The position numbers were made by a program, and so were the translations under genes. Under the pieces are notes generated by a model that saw only the letters and a list, made by a program, of their open reading frames with translations, did no database searches and was not told the DNA's origin. Below, piece by piece: positions 36,291-46,520 of a stretch of 64,000 nucleotides of DNA; the first letter of the stretch is position 1; every line of letters begins with the position of its first letter. The DNA lies in contig QANY01005849.1 in the NCBI GenBank assembly GCA_003255025.1, positions 677,648 to 741,647 on the forward strand, written 5' to 3'. This DNA comes from Datisca glomerata (taxonomy: Eukaryota; Streptophyta; Magnoliopsida; Cucurbitales; Datiscaceae).

Positions 36291-37370
36291 AACTATTCGC
36301 TATGAACTAGAAGCACATGTCATAGTGCCTGACGCTAATAAATACGATTCATTATCCTTTAAAGAGGCGATGGATGATTCTGAAAAGGAGAAATGACAAG
36401 ATGCTATGAACCAGGAAATGAAATCGATGTATTCCAATTTCGCCTAGGAACTTGTAGATCCACTTGAAGATGTCAGGTCCATTGGATGTAAATGACTTTT
36501 CAAGAAAAAAATAGATGCAAATGGGAAAGTAGAGACTTTCAAGGCACGGCTAGTAGCCATACACAAAGGAAAGTAGTCGATTATGAAGAGACATTCTCTT
36601 TTGTTGCCATGCTAAAATCCATTCACATCATTTTGTCCATTGTTGTTAATTTAGAATATTAAATATGGAAAATGGACGTCAAGTCAACTTTTTTAAATAA
36701 CTCTCTTGAATAAAGCATATATATAATGCAACCAGAATAGTTCATGAAAAGGGAGTAATATCAGAAAGTAGCAAGTTGCTTAAATCTATTTATGGATTAA
36801 ATAAAATGTTTAGATCTTGAAATCTTACATTTGATGTGATTATTAAATCATATGATTTCGAGTAAAATGTTGACGAAGTTTGTGTTTATAAATACATCAA
36901 ACACAAGACAGTGGTTTTCTTAGTTTTTTATGTTGACGATATCCTACTCATTGGGAATAATGTAGTAATTTTGTCAAGGGTAAATAAGTGGTTAGCTGAA
37001 AATAAGGGTAAATAAGGTGTTAGAGAGATTTTCTATAGAGAATTCTAAAAAATGTTAACTACCGATCAGACATGAAATTGTACTCTTCAAATAGTAATGT
37101 CCTAAGACACCTCAGGAGGAAGATAATATGAGAAATGTTCCTTACTTCGGCTGTTGGTAGTCTCATGTATAGCATGTTATGTACGAGACCAACATCAATT
37201 ATGCGGTTGAAATTATCAGTCGTTATCAATCAAATCTTGATTTAGAACATTGGATTACAGTAAAGCACATTCTCAAATATCTTAGGAGAACGAGAAACTA
37301 TATGCTTGTTTATTCAGGCGGAGACTTAAACTCCACTAGATATATTGATTTAATTTTTAATCAAACAGAC
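36290..37370 (+). pseudogene. Copia-B reverse transcriptase remnant
   Basis: Motifs in shifting frames are WKMDVKSTFLNNSLE near 36665-36715 and VFLVFYVDDILLIGNN near 36910-36965. YVDD is intact here, unlike in Copia-A. A short RNase H-like frame lies at 37179-37385 (WITVKHILKYLRRTRNYMLV). Sequence then jumps into the 3' LTR near 37371, so the RNase H end, the polypurine tract and most of the 3' LTR are deleted. Confidence 0.82.
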
Positions 37371-37747
37371 AATCTCATGTGTTGAGTACATCTAGAGACA
37401 AAAAATCATTCTTTCTATATTCTACGTGCCCACACACGACCTAATGCGTTTGAGGATTGACTTGAAAAATCTTGGTGTGGATCTTAAAGTCCGTTGTTCG
37501 TGGGAACGGAAGATCGTTGGTTTATGAGGACGCTTGATTAGACTACAAGTGGTATATATATTCATATCCATGTATGTATTCGATTTAATATATAAATATA
37601 TAATGGATCTTATTGAAAAGAATTTTCAATAAAAGTTTTGATTTTAGAAACTATTGCGTCGCGTTATTTTTTTTATTCAAAAATATTCATTTTTATAAAT
37701 TTTTTAAAGTGCCACGTTTCTGCCGCACGAGCGTCGCGTTTCTAATA
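37371..37747 (+). repeat. Truncated 3' LTR of Copia-B
   Basis: It matches the last about 377 bases of the 5' LTR, from CTCATGTGTTGAGTACATCT to the end TTTCTAATA. The first about 1.9 kb of the LTR is missing. Confidence 0.88.
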
Positions 37748-39159
37748 ATATGTTCATATAACAAAATAAAACATAGTAACATACGAACGTATAATCAGTC
37801 AATCCTAAATAATTATCTCATGGAAGTCAAATTAATAACTAAATAATAAATAATTACCAATACATCCACGGATATAATCACTATAGAAAAATAATTCAAC
37901 AATAATAAACGTAAAGACATGACACAACATTAGAGTTACATCGTTATGTTGCCCACTCATTTGAACTGGAGGAATGAACTAAACAACTAATAACCTGAAA
38001 TCGAAATCACTCAAATCATAAGATTGTTTTCAAATTAATCATTTTAATAAACATGTTTTTTGAAATCATATAAATATAAAGATTTAATTAAAACAGTACA
38101 AAGGGCCATGAGGCTTGAAAACACAATTTATGGTAAAAAAGGCAACCGTCGAATCTTGGGTCAAAGGGTTTGAACTGGGCTGGTTCAGACCAGAACGGTT
38201 CGGTTCAAAGCTGAGTTGGTTCGGTTCAATACTGGGTCAGTTTGGTCTGGTTTGGTTGAACGGCTTCAGAACAATCTGGCTTAACTGAGCCGATTCGGCT
38301 AAAGAAAAACGGTTCGGGTATGGTCCGGGTCGGTTCAGCAATCCAACTGGGTCGCAAGACCCAATTATAGTCCGCAAAACAAATAGGCAAGAAGAAAGAA
38401 CATGAGGAAACGCTTCACCGGCGATGGAACCGTCGGGGATTGAGGGCGTAGAGGAAGAGAGAGAAACAGAGGGGGATGCGAGAGAGAAACACAGGGAGAG
38501 AAAGAGTAACAGAGAGAGAGGGCATCCAATGAAAGGGAGAGAAACCAGAAAGAGTGAGAACGAAATAGAGGGAGATGGAGCAACAAAGGGCATAAAAGAA
38601 AAAGGAAATAGAAAGAGAGCAAGAGAAAGATGAAGATGAAACAAAGAGAGAGAGTGGAAAGAGAAGGAACAATGAGTAACCATAAGAGAGAGAGAAAAGA
38701 AAGAAGAATATGATGCTTACCAAATTGAAGCTTGCAAGCGACAATAACATGCATAGAGAAAACGAAGAAGAAGGAAAAGCAGCCGTGGGTTTGGATTCAG
38801 GCTGAGAGAGAGAGAGATAAATCAGAGGAGAGGGAAAGAACCCAATATAAAAAACTATAAAACAAAATATGAGGAATAACTAAAGCGGAAAGAACTCATC
38901 GGAGGAGATGCAAACTGTCCGGAGATGATGGAACAAGCAGAAGGAAGAAGAAAGGCGCAAAGAGGGGAAAAGCAATAGATTTTGTTGGGGCTGCGTGAGG
39001 GTCAATTTCTGGAGAAGGAGAATATCACTTACACGGGGTTCGTGAAAAAAATGGGGAATGAGGGAGGTGTGGGTGGTTACAATAGAGTGTGGCTTATATA
39101 TGGTGTGAGTGTGAGTTTTAAATCGCAATAAAAACCCTATTAAATCTTGAGGTATTACA
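37748..39159 (-). repeat. Left (3') LTR of the gypsy element, inner part
   Basis: It continues the LTR interrupted at 30636 and matches 41640-43017. It includes blocks rich in GGTTCGGTTC (38200-38330) and a long GAGAGA-rich stretch (38430-38880). It ends TTACA at 39159. The adjacent sequence, read on the minus strand, is AATAAGAGAATAA, a plausible polypurine tract. The long reading frames across this GA-rich part on both strands are low-complexity artefacts. Confidence 0.85.
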
Positions 39160-39353
39160 TTATTCTCTTATTAAGAACTTTAGTCCTCGAGGTGTATACA
39201 CATAATATGAAATCAAAGATGCAACTAATAGTAAATCACAAAACATAAGAAAGTATATAATGAAGAAAACGAATATTCAGACTTAATAAATGTGAAAGGT
39301 GAATGTCTAAGAAGAAGTGTACCTGTAATAACTACAATTTAATTCTCAACTTC
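39160..39353. other. Gypsy internal 3' remnant and polypurine tract
   Basis: Fewer than 200 bases separate the end of gag from the 3' LTR, where a complete element would hold 3 kb or more of pol. The tract next to the LTR (AATAAGAGAATAA on the minus strand) fits a polypurine tract. Confidence 0.55.
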
Positions 39354-40328
39354 CTAGCATGTCAATGCGAACGACTTTCCTTTATTCATGTTCATTGTTG
39401 TGCTATCATTCTGACATTGTTTGATTAAAGGACAATTCTTGAAATAATGCTCTATATTCCCACACTTAAAATAAACATTTAACTTTCGATAGCACTGTCT
39501 TGCATGGCTCTTGTTGCAAGTGGCGCAAACAGGATGAGAATCTCCAACTTGTTTCTTTGCATCTCGATGTTTAGTATGGTCATCCTTAAGTTTCTTTTCC
39601 TCTTGCGGTGAGTGATCATTTCGTGGCAACTCTCTAGGTGGAAGATTCTACTCCATTACATGGCTGCTTCAACCACCGATACGTATATGGTGTGCCTATG
39701 TAACGACACAGAAACCATTTTATCTCTGGACGAAGTCCTCTTTCAAATGTCTACCTTCTTGGTCTCGCTGTCAACGTAATGTGTGGCGTAGCGAGATAAT
39801 TCTTCGAACTTTCTTTCATAATCAACGACAGTCATATTACCTTGCACCAACCTAAGAAATTCAACCTTCTTCCTTACCCTGACTATGATCGAAAAATACT
39901 TCTCGAAGAACATCTCCTTAAATCAATCCCGTGTCATCAGATTATGCACAACACCGTGAGCTCTCTGTGTGAGCTCCTGCCATTTTCGAGCTTCTCGTGT
40001 CAGCATAAAAGTTACACAACCAACCTTTTAAATCTCATTACACACCACAAACTAGAACATCTGCTCCAATCTCGCAATCCAATCGTCAGCTAACAATGAC
40101 ACGAACGAATGACCATCAAAATACGGGTGGATTCAACCTCCTAAATGTGTGGATCAACTACATGTCGACTGCTATCGTCTGTTGTGGTTATTGTAGTTGA
40201 GTTGGGCGAGTCGTCGCTGTCTGCCTCAACAACTCCAAATTTTTTTGAAACATTTCGATTATGGTTGCCGGATGGTTTGGAGCATGATCAACCGGTGTGT
40301 GATTGTTGTTTCTCGTAGGGGAATTCAT
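39354..40328 (-). pseudogene. Gag of the long-LTR gypsy element
   Basis: It starts MNSPTRNNNHTPVDHAPNH at 40328, 238 bases after the LTR. The capsid region reads WIARLEQMF, LTREARKWQELTQRA, FKEMFFEKYFS and KVEFLRLVQGNMTVVDYERK (near 39800-40070), the usual Ty3 gag core. The C-terminal zinc-knuckle region at 39420-39560 has CATCNKSHARQC then YFKCGNIEHYFKNCP. The first Cys of the classical CCHC is Tyr. Several stops and a frame change near 39750 break it. No protease follows. Confidence 0.85.
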
Positions 40329-40544
40329 TACTTTATTACCCACAAAATTCAAGACTTACCAAAAGTCGAATCTTATCGCACAAATATAACATAAACGTAA
40401 CAAACATGTCATAATGAAACTAAAGCACATCATACTAAATCAATAATTAAAACACATATATCATGCGTACCTGCCTTGTAAGGTGATGGAGGAGCCGGGT
40501 GAACGACATGCTATATTTTCTCTAAGAAAAATCTATAGAATCTA

Positions 40545-40566
40545 AAACCATGCGTTGTTACCAAAC
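40545..40566 (-). promoter_or_regulatory. Degenerate primer binding site of the gypsy element
   Basis: Minus strand after the LTR: TTTGGTAACAACGCATGG. It resembles TGGTATCAGAGCATGG, the initiator tRNA-Met type site followed by ATGGTTTTAGATTC as in Tekay-like elements. Confidence 0.45.
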
Positions 40567-43017
40567 TACAACGTCCCGATTTCTGAGGGTTAAACATGCA
40601 TGTAATTTCACAATTTAAAAATCTTCAATTCAATACGAAAATCTCCAAATTGAAAACCCTAATTTTACCCTAACATTAACTTTAAATAGCGGAAGTTTAA
40701 AATTATTTAAAAATTATATCTATTTCATAAACTGAAATAAATAATACATTAATCTGTAATAAAACCAGTCATGAAAATTCATCTAACATGAAAGCCAAAC
40801 GTATTATCGTAGACTAAAACATAAAAATTCATAAATTTCTAAATCAGCATAAAGTTAACTAAAAATCTATTTGTGATGTCATATAATTGTAATTTAAAAT
40901 AAATATCCTAATTTTGCTGACTGTGGCAGTCCCTTACTCTTACAACTCGTCGTCACCTGTGACACAATCATCTATGAGGAGTGAGCATTAAAAATACTCA
41001 GTAAGTAAACTCACATACTAACATGCATCCACATGTCATAAATGCAATCATGGCATAACATAATAGAACTTGATATATATCATAAATGAAATAACGTAAC
41101 GTACTTGATCATGACTTGACTGAACATAGCACGCAATTTACATGTGTCTCATACATAATCATATAACATTCTTAATCATATCTTGTCTTGACATATTCCC
41201 CAGTTAAAAACCTAACAAGAATTATTCACACGTGAACTGAAACGTAACATGATGAATTGAACGACGAAATAGATGACACACAATGGCTGACGAAAATAGA
41301 TGACATACACTGAGTGACAAAAACAGATGACACTCATAAGTGACCGAAAACGTGAACAGATGGCACCTCATAAGTGACGGAAAATATTTATAGATGACAT
41401 CCAATGTGTGACTAAAACATAAACAGATGACACCCCTTGTGTGACTAAGACATGAACATATAAGACATATGCGTATAACAGAACAAAATGTGAACAATCA
41501 GATTTCTTGTTAACTTAGGGTTGTGTTTAAATTCATATCTTACATAATTAACACTTAACTTAATTTAGTTTCATAATTCACAGAATCCGATGCTTGATAC
41601 TAATTGATCATATGGCTCACATATAATGCATATTAGTCTATATAACAAAATAAAACATGGTAACATACAAACGTATAATCAGCCATTCCTAAATAAATAT
41701 CTCATGATAGTCAAATTAAAAACTGAACAATAAATAATTATCAATGAGTCCACGAGTATAGACACTACAGAAAAATAATCCAACAATAATAAACGTAAAA
41801 ACATAACACAATTATAAAATCATAGTCACATCACTATATAAGCTCATTTACCTGAACCAGATGAATAAACTAAACAACTAATAACTTGAAATCCAAATAA
41901 CTCAAATCACAATATTCTTTCCAAATAAATCATATTAATAAACATGTTTTTAGGCTGGGAAACATAATTTAGGGTAAAAAAAGGCAACAGTAGAATCTTG
42001 GGTCAAAGGGTGCGGACCAGGCTGGTTTAGACCAGAATGGTTCGGTTCAAAGCTGATTCAGTTAGATTCAATACTGAGTTGGTTTGGTCTGGTTTAGTTG
42101 GATCGATTCAGACCGGTCTGGATTACCGAACCGGTTCGGTTTGAGAGAAAGAGTTCGGTATATTCTGGGTCGGATCAGCAATCCAACTGGGTCGCAAGAC
42201 CCAGTTGCATCCGCAAAACAAAGAGGAAGAAGAAAGAACAGGGGGGAGAAGCTTCACCGGCGGTGGAACAGCCGGGGATGGAGGACGTAGAGGAAGAGAG
42301 AGAAACAGAAGGGGACGTGAGAGAGAAAAAGAAGGGGACGTGAGAGAGAAACAGAGAGAGAGAGGGCACCCAATGAAAGGGAAATAAAACAGAGAGAGTG
42401 AGAACGAAATAGAGGGAGAGAGAGCAACAAAGGGCATAAAAGAAAAAGGAAATAGAAAGAGAGCAAGAGAAAGATGAGCTCGAAACAAGGAGGGAGAGTG
42501 GACAGAGAAAATTCTAGAGAAAGAGAAGGAACAGTGAGTAACCATAAAAGAGAGAAAGGAGAACATGATGCTTACCAAATTGAAGCTTGCAGGCGACAAT
42601 AACCTGCAGAGAGAACGAAGAAGAAGGAAAAGCAGCCGTGGGTTTGGATTCGGGCTGATGGAGAGAGAGAGATAAATCAGAGGAGAGTGAAAGAACCCAA
42701 AATAAAAAAAAAACGTAATGAGAGGTACTAAAGGGGAAAGAACTCACCGGAGAAGATGCAAACTGCCGGCGATAGAGACGATGGAACAAGAAGAAATAAG
42801 AAAAAAGGCGCAGATTGGGGAAAAGCAATGGGTTTTTGCTGGGGCTGCGTGAGGGTCAATTTCTGGAGAGGGAGAACAGCAGTTATCGTGGGGGTTCGTG
42901 AAAAGAATGAGGAATGAGGGAGGTGTGGGTGGTTACGATAGGGTGTGTGGCGTTTATATGATGTGAGTGGGAATTTTGAATTATAAAAATAATCCTATTA
43001 AATCTTGGGGTAGTACA
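40567..43017 (-). repeat. Right (5') LTR of the gypsy element
   Basis: It is 2451 bases long and uninterrupted, aligning with 29600-30636 joined to 37748-39159. It contains the about 33-bp minisatellite (41220-41470), GGTTCGGTT-rich and GAGAGA-rich stretches, and the unoccupied site where Copia-B sits in the sister LTR. Confidence 0.88.
41220..41475. repeat. About 33-bp minisatellite in the right gypsy LTR
   Basis: Units such as GATGACACCCCTTGTGTGACTAAGACATGAACA, the counterpart of 30225-30480 in the left LTR. Confidence 0.8.
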
Positions 43018-43445
43018 ATAGCATTGTTTAAAATAATGCCTTGCTGGTCCAAGTTTCTCAAACTATTACTAACACGACCCATGGACCTTTAAACTCTATA
43101 ACAATGTCGATAATCAGTATTGCTCTTTTGATTTAGTGTTCAATTCAAATTCTTCTTGGGGTATATTGCCTTGTAGGGGTGTTTAGTGGGCAATTAGGTC
43201 ATTTTTATTGAATTTAGTGAGGCGCCAATGGAACAAGGGTGTAGATATCAGGTTTTAAAAATTGGGGTGTATTTTTCAGAATTAGTTTTTGTGGGGTATA
43301 TTTCTCCCAAAAAACCCAATGCACTAAACGCAGTGACGCACGCGGGCATTTTCAGCAGCAACCAGCAAGTTAGCAACCTCAACGTTACCCGAGTCCGAGC
43401 CCTAAAGGCTAAAGCTCTTGAGATCGGCGAAATCAGTATCAGAGA
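43018..43445 (+). promoter_or_regulatory. Upstream region of RPS14
   Basis: About 430 bases separate the gypsy element from the RPS14 start codon. No clear TATA box was seen. A TGA in frame with RPS14 lies at 43419-43421, nine codons upstream of the ATG, so the reading frame cannot be extended to include a presequence without splicing. Confidence 0.5.
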
Positions 43446-43751
43446 ATGTCAGAGGACAAGCGGAACATACTCGACCACCAGCGTAGGCAGCTCTCGGCCA
43501 AGTTTGAGTTGAAGCGGAGGCTTTACAAAGCCTTTTGCTACGATCAGAATCTTCCCAGTGAAGTGCGAGAAGAGCAACGCTATAAGCTCTCTAAGTTGCC
43601 CAGGAACAGTTCCTTCACTCGCTTGAGGAACCGATGCATCTTCACCGGTCGTCCTCGGGGCGTCTACCAGCTCTTCCGTGTTTCTCGTATCGTCTTTCGT
43701 GATTTGGCTTCCCGTGGCCTCCTCATGGGAGTCAAGAAAGCTTCTTGGTAG
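43446..43751 (+). CDS. RPS14: Ribosomal protein S14, mitochondrial type (nuclear copy)
   Basis: The 101-residue protein is collinear with plant mitochondrial uS14: [14 protein letters not shown] at the start, [20 protein letters not shown] in the middle, and [20 protein letters not shown] then LASRGLLMG to the final KKASW. It is a small-subunit protein of the mitochondrial ribosome, binding 16S-like rRNA in the head. The frame is intact and differs at many residues from the conserved organelle form as I know it, which fits selection in the nucleus rather than a fresh mitochondrial DNA insert. Known: rps14 has moved from mitochondrion to nucleus in many plants. Odd: no N-terminal targeting extension in the contiguous frame. 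Targeting may be internal or come from an upstream spliced exon. Confidence 0.9.
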   Translation: MSEDKRNILDHQRRQLSAKFELKRRLYKAFCYDQNLPSEVREEQRYKLSKLPRNSSFTRLRNRCIFTGRPRGVYQLFRVSRIVFRDLASRGLLMGVKKASW

Positions 43752-46057
43752 ATATGGTATGGAAGCGTTTAGTTTTTTCGTACGTATTTTTCTCTTCATG
43801 TGAGTCTAGTACATCAATTATATACTTTCATTTTCGATGTATTATCTTGCAATGGGTTTTTAGGTGGTATTCTGCTTAGCTTATGTACTTACTTTCGTAA
43901 TTGTCTTTTGGATTGCTCGGTGATGGTGGAAACCTGGGATTTACAATGCTAAAATATATTTGTTTTATATAGCATATTTGTTGAATATATGTTCTTCTCG
44001 CTTGTGGAATCGGAATGAAATGAGAAAATAGCACGGGTTGTAGATTGTTGGGGGGAATGATTGTGGTTGCAGATTTAATTCCTTGTTAAATCTGTTAATT
44101 GTCGCAAGTATTCGCCCTTGTGAACATTATGGTTATTCTTGCTAGCTTTTAGTATTAGGTAATAAAGATTTGGGTTTTCTCGCTTTACTGCGTCAAACTC
44201 AAGCTTATCATGCTATGACTTATGAGGTGTAGTAAATTCTGACACAAGTTTGTTTCGAGGATATCTGCAGTTAGCTAATCATGAAGGAGAGGGTCTTAGA
44301 ATTTCTGTTTTCGTTTTCCACTTTTCCTTCTCGCATACATTAGACGATCTTATTTAAATTACAATTAATTTTGAAGAGTATAGTTCTACACTGACAAAAT
44401 CAAACAGACTAAAGCCATGAAATTGTGAGACATTTGAGTAAATTATGATTGTACGGAGTACACAGGATAAGCATCAGTACACTTGAAGTTAAGTTCTTTT
44501 TTTGCTTAGGGGAAGAAAAGACAAGAGTTTAACTAAAATCTGGCAAACTTCTATTAAACTTTGATAAAAGTTGTGAACTTCTTGTAGTTTGGATCCTTTT
44601 TGCAGTATCCTCCTTTCGAATTTTTCTTTCAGGAGTTCTACTCTTCAAACTGCTTCATAACCGTAAAGAAGTGCATGGACGGAGTGTGATCAGTAGCTTC
44701 CCTATTCAGAAATGATATAAAAATGTCAGTGCACTTGGATCTATGATGACCTAATATGTAGATTGGCATGAAAAAGTTTTAGGATAGTTGATTGATTTTC
44801 CTTCCATACATATAGAGGTTGAAACCATCTGAATATTTACTTTAACTGCACGTATGTTTTGGATGAGTTGATATTGGATTCTAAGCAGGCTAAAAGTATG
44901 GTAATACGTGCAGGCCAAATTTGATTTGGCGTTTCATGAGAGATCAAAACTGGTGCTGCTCTGTGTGGCTAGGTTTGTTTTCTTTGATTTTTTGCAAGTT
45001 TCGATATTGCTTTGAAGGCCATCAATAAGAGTGAGGAACTAGACAATTTTAGGATGATCTTGTTATTATACACTTAATTGGTTTTATTTGGTTTTGTTGA
45101 GATTAAAGATGACTTGAGGATTCTATTTTTCTGTTCGTTTACAGATGCTTTTCTGATCTATAAATTAGCCATTTCCCCAATCGGTTAGCCATTTACAGCT
45201 CCCTCCCTCCCTCCCTCCCTCCCTCCCTCCTCTAATCAGGCAAGTAACTTCATGTGCATTTTAGGAGAAGAGGGTTTCATCCTAGTGCTCATGCTCTTCC
45301 CTCGCTTCTTGCTCCTTCTGTAACGGAAATCACTCTAGCTTGTATGTTTCTAGTAGAACTAACGCATTCTTTAGGAAATATGCACTGCTATTCAACGTCT
45401 CCCAATTTGAAATGAAGTTATTGTATTGTATTTAATACATCATTGCTACAAATAGAAGTTATAGCACTACTGTTCAGCGTCTCTCATTTTGGTACTAGTA
45501 TGCGTTTTCCGTCTGTCAAACTTACAAATTTAAATTTATAATTCAAATACACGAATTTTAGGAAATGAGTGCGTGTGCTTAATAATATGTACCAACGTAT
45601 TCTGTGGTAGTTTGTATTCTTATACTTCAAGATTAATTTTGATGAGAATCTCTATGGTATCAAGAATATTTGGTGGCATAAAGCACTCAACTTGAATTCT
45701 TCTCTATGCAATTTGATTATCTAAATAATCGTTAGGGTCTGAACTTGCTTACCGATTCAACAGTTATATTCAAGGCATATGATTGCCAATCTACTTCGTT
45801 GTCCATTTTCCTTTGGCAATTTTATGGCATCTAGACATTCAAAGAGACAGGCTACATTAAATTACAATGCCGGACAACATTAGCCAGCTCTTGTTACATT
45901 GAGCCGCCGATGACCGGCTACAGACGGATTGAGGTTTTCTCATGTTTATATCTAATAATAAGACGCATGAGACTTTAATTTGTGCAGATTAAATTTAGAT
46001 CATCAAAAAGTAAATTCAGCAATCTGCATAGCATAATTATGACTGATAAAAGGACAT
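43752..46057. other. Intergenic sequence downstream of RPS14
   Basis: No further coding exon was recognised. A (CTCC)n microsatellite lies near 45200-45231. Part of the first few hundred bases is probably the RPS14 3' UTR. Confidence 0.55.
45200..45231. repeat. (CTCC)n microsatellite
   Basis: About seven tandem CTCC units. Confidence 0.9.
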
Positions 46058-46512
46058 TAGGGGTGTACACGGCTTTTGGACGCATGAGACTTTAATTTTG
46101 TCCCATCATGAATGAGACAGTTTCTGGGATTTTTTATTCGGGACGGAATAAGTTTTTTCAAGTTCTATTATGTGTAGAGAGAAAATCCTGAGCAAGACAG
46201 GACGGCTTCTTTCTCCAGGTTTAAGTTTTTAATTTATTATTTAGGGATAGGGAGGGTTATTATTAAAAAGTAAATAGTAATTTAAAATTAGACTAAATTA
46301 TAAGGGTTAGAAATTAACTATAGTTTAAAAATCAAAAGAATTAAAGTCAAAATTTAAAATAGTAAAGGTTAAAATTAAAAATAAAATATTATATACATAC
46401 ACGTTGGGACGGGACGGGACAAAGTCAGGACATTGACTTTTATCTCATGTCCCGTTTCGCTCGATTCGAGACGGTTTTTCAGGATAATTTTTTTGAAATA
46501 CTTCACACCCTA
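46058..46512. mobile_element. hAT-like MITE with 8-bp target duplication
   Basis: It starts TAGGGGTGTACACGG and ends CTTCACACCCTA. The ends are imperfect inverted repeats (TAGGGGTGT against TAGGGTGTG read inward). Flanks are AAGGACAT (46050-46057) and AAGGATAT (46513-46520), an 8-bp duplication with one transition. It is 455 bases long with no transposase. The interior holds GACGGGACGGGAC motifs. Eight-base duplications and these ends fit the hAT superfamily. Confidence 0.75.
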
Positions 46513-46520
46513 AAGGATAT

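Larger units (their letters stand above)
30637..37747 (+). mobile_element. Copia-B: Ty1/copia element with long LTRs, truncated 3' LTR
   Basis: The plus-strand order is 5' LTR (30637-32952), primer binding site, gag, integrase, RT, then only the last about 377 bases of the 3' LTR. It sits in the left LTR of the gypsy element. The uninterrupted sister LTR at about 41630 shows the empty site (GCATATTAGTCTATATAAC), so insertion is certain. Flanks ATCAG and ATATG are only partly alike. LTRs of about 2.3 kb are long for copia. Stops and frameshifts are abundant. Confidence 0.9.
29600..43017 (-). mobile_element. Gypsy element with 2.45-kb LTRs and gag only; left LTR split by Copia-B
   Basis: The left LTR (29600-30636 plus 37748-39159) and right LTR (40567-43017) align along their lengths. 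Between them lie about 1.4 kb with a minus-strand gag and no protease, RT or integrase. Minus-strand LTRs start TGTAMTACC. The flanks are ATAGT (29595-29599) and ATAGC (43018-43022), a 5-bp target duplication with one transition. Long LTRs, gag type and primer site suggest a Tekay/Del-like chromovirus. Missing pol means either an internal deletion or a non-autonomous gag-only form. Confidence 0.85.

Noticed and set aside
38237..38754. Three overlapping minus-strand frames rich in Leu, Ser and Phe that look like membrane proteins
   Set aside because: They read the GAGAGA-rich stretch of a gypsy LTR; overlapping frames on both strands mark low complexity, and the sister LTR has shifted equivalents.
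42098..42828. Arg/Glu-rich plus frames and Leu/Ser-rich minus frames in the right gypsy LTR
   Set aside because: Same low-complexity LTR region as above.
43446..43751. RPS14 as a recent mitochondrial DNA insert
   Set aside because: No other mitochondrial sequence surrounds it, and the protein differs from the organelle type at many sites while staying open.
43449..43799. Minus-strand frame opposite RPS14
   Set aside because: Shadow of the well-supported RPS14 coding sequence.
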